Assembly: GCA_947177885.1 (NCBI GenBank)
Contig: CAMWWF010000177.1
Coordinates: 1 to 6,409, forward strand
DNA from: an uncultured Lachnospiraceae bacterium
GTDB lineage: Bacteria; Bacillota_A; Clostridia; Lachnospirales; Lachnospiraceae
Direction: 5' to 3'
Length of the DNA: 6,409 bases
Shown: positions 5,774 to 6,409 of the stretch, one piece after another
Numbering within the stretch: the stretch's first letter is position 1
Layout of the letters: the number at the start of each line of letters is the position of its first letter
The notes under the pieces: model-generated
The model's database searches: none
The model's input: the letters and a program-made list of their open reading frames with translations, nothing else
Told to the model about the DNA's origin: nothing
Program-made: the position numbers and the translations under genes

Positions 5774-5869
5774 GATCACACCTCTGTGCCCGCCTCTGAC
5801 AAGCACTGATCTCAATATTTATCCTTCCCGCCCCGGCGGAATGTACACCGATGCACTTGAGTCCTGCAT
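5774..5869. other. Intergenic spacer upstream of cls
   Basis: These 96 bases separate the broken nuclease gene from cls. They contain a short GC-rich inverted repeat (CCGC/GCGG around 5834-5845) without a T-tract, and an A/T-rich TAAATATT on the minus strand without a recognisable -35 box. I could not identify a convincing promoter or terminator here. Confidence 0.3.
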
Positions 5870-6409
5870 CTATCCCGATATGATTTTACAGCGCTTCTGA
5901 TAGCATGCAATACCATACCGGTAAATTGTCTTCATGCCGTCCCTGACAAGTGATTCCTCATAGTTTCTATCCCTGATCTGCCGCATTGCTGCCCTGCACG
6001 CGTCTTCGAAAGCGGCGTTTTCCGCATATTTCATTTCGATAACAATGCCCGTTTCCCTGGCCTCGGCCTTCACAATAATATCACTATACCCTTCCCCTGA
6101 CTCGGCATTGGACCTGACGATCCATCCATCCATGAACCCGAAAAGTCCCAGCAGTATGCCATGATAAAAATTCTCCTTTCCGGCCTTCCGGACATTTGTA
6201 TCGCGGATACTGATGGTTTTTCCCAGATAGGCCGTAAAACCCTCCTCAATGGCAGAAACATCATTTTCCTCAAATGCTCTGCAAAAGCTTTCCAGTTTCC
6301 TGAGATTCTTTTGAGTCTCCCCTTTAAACCATTCCTATATCTGCTCCTTAAATATCCAACCTATTTCTCTGTCGGGAATAGCAAGCTCCGTCATTCCACC
6401 GTCCTGTTA
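5870..6409 (-). pseudogene. Disrupted PD-(D/E)XK nuclease family gene (DUF1703 type), partial
   Basis: The minus-strand frame ending in TAG at 5870-5872 can be followed to the window edge. It reads as the C-terminal part of the AAA-ATPase-like plus PD-(D/E)XK (DUF1703, PDDEXK_9) protein family: IPDREIGWIFKEQI, stop, EWFKGETQKNLRKLESFCRA, then ISIRDTNVRKAGKENFYHG, then SGEGYSDIIVK, then GIVIEMKYAE and DGMKTIYRYGIACYQKRC. The putative catalytic residues remain (Asp in GYSD near 6080-6082, Glu and Lys of EMK near 6029-6037). An in-frame TAG at 6335-6337 replaces one codon inside the conserved QI-x-EWF motif, and a TAA occupies 6407-6409. After the TAG no in-frame ATG exists until 6131-6133, which would give only 87 residues lacking the segment before the nuclease core. 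The best reading is a pseudogene; a sequencing error is the alternative. Full-length relatives have roughly 500-600 residues, so most of the gene lies to the right. Confidence 0.8.

Noticed and set aside
6070..6273. Minus-strand 67-codon frame inside the broken nuclease gene
   Set aside because: It is out of register with the frame that matches the PD-(D/E)XK family and has no recognisable features.
6335..6337. Programmed stop-codon read-through or recoded TAG in the nuclease gene
   Set aside because: TAG serves as an ordinary stop in this window and no structure typical of recoding was seen next to it; a second stop at the window edge also favours simple decay.

Overview
The window looks like chromosomal DNA of a low-to-mid GC Gram-positive bacterium, most likely a gut Clostridia/Lachnospiraceae-type organism. 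This rests on strong AGGAG-type ribosome binding sites, an LrgA/LrgB pair, a Firmicutes-style cardiolipin synthase, a YunG-like protein, and a PD-(D/E)XK protein of the AAA-ATPase-like/DUF1703 type that is often multicopy in these bacteria. The assignment is inference from gene content. No rRNA, tRNA, CRISPR array, insertion sequence or phage gene was seen.

Layout. Positions 1-389 hold no recognisable gene, only two weak overlapping open frames on opposite strands. Positions 390-1532 (+) carry lrgA and lrgB, a two-gene membrane system of the holin-like/pyruvate-transport type. Only 17 bases separate lrgB from the convergent minus-strand pair marR-TSUP (2760-1550), in which the MarR-type regulator gene overlaps the TauE/SafE-type exporter gene by ATGA. 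This pair has the clearest promoter of the window (TTGACA, 16 bp, TAAAAT), directly followed by a perfect 14-bp inverted repeat that is a good candidate operator for autoregulation. A 250-base spacer (2761-3012) holds this promoter, a second strong palindrome and an intrinsic terminator for the genes to its right.

Positions 5773-3013 (-) read cardiolipin synthase, then a GNAT acetyltransferase, then a possible small overlapping ORF, then a YunG-like protein, ending at the terminator near 2903-2942. They may be co-transcribed, although a 109-base gap with a hairpin separates the synthase from the acetyltransferase. Positions 5870-6409 (-) are the C-terminal part of a PD-(D/E)XK nuclease-family gene. 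It has an in-frame TAG at 6335-6337 and a TAA at the window edge, so it is most likely a pseudogene, although its nuclease motif is intact.

The genes suggest a membrane and envelope theme: small-acid or murein-related transport (LrgAB), anion or sulfur-compound export (TSUP), and cardiolipin synthesis. I found no convincing wholly new system. The points most worth a second look are the MarR/TSUP operator architecture, the YunG-like protein with a possible Cys-His-Asp triad, the overlapping small ORF in front of it, and the broken nuclease gene.
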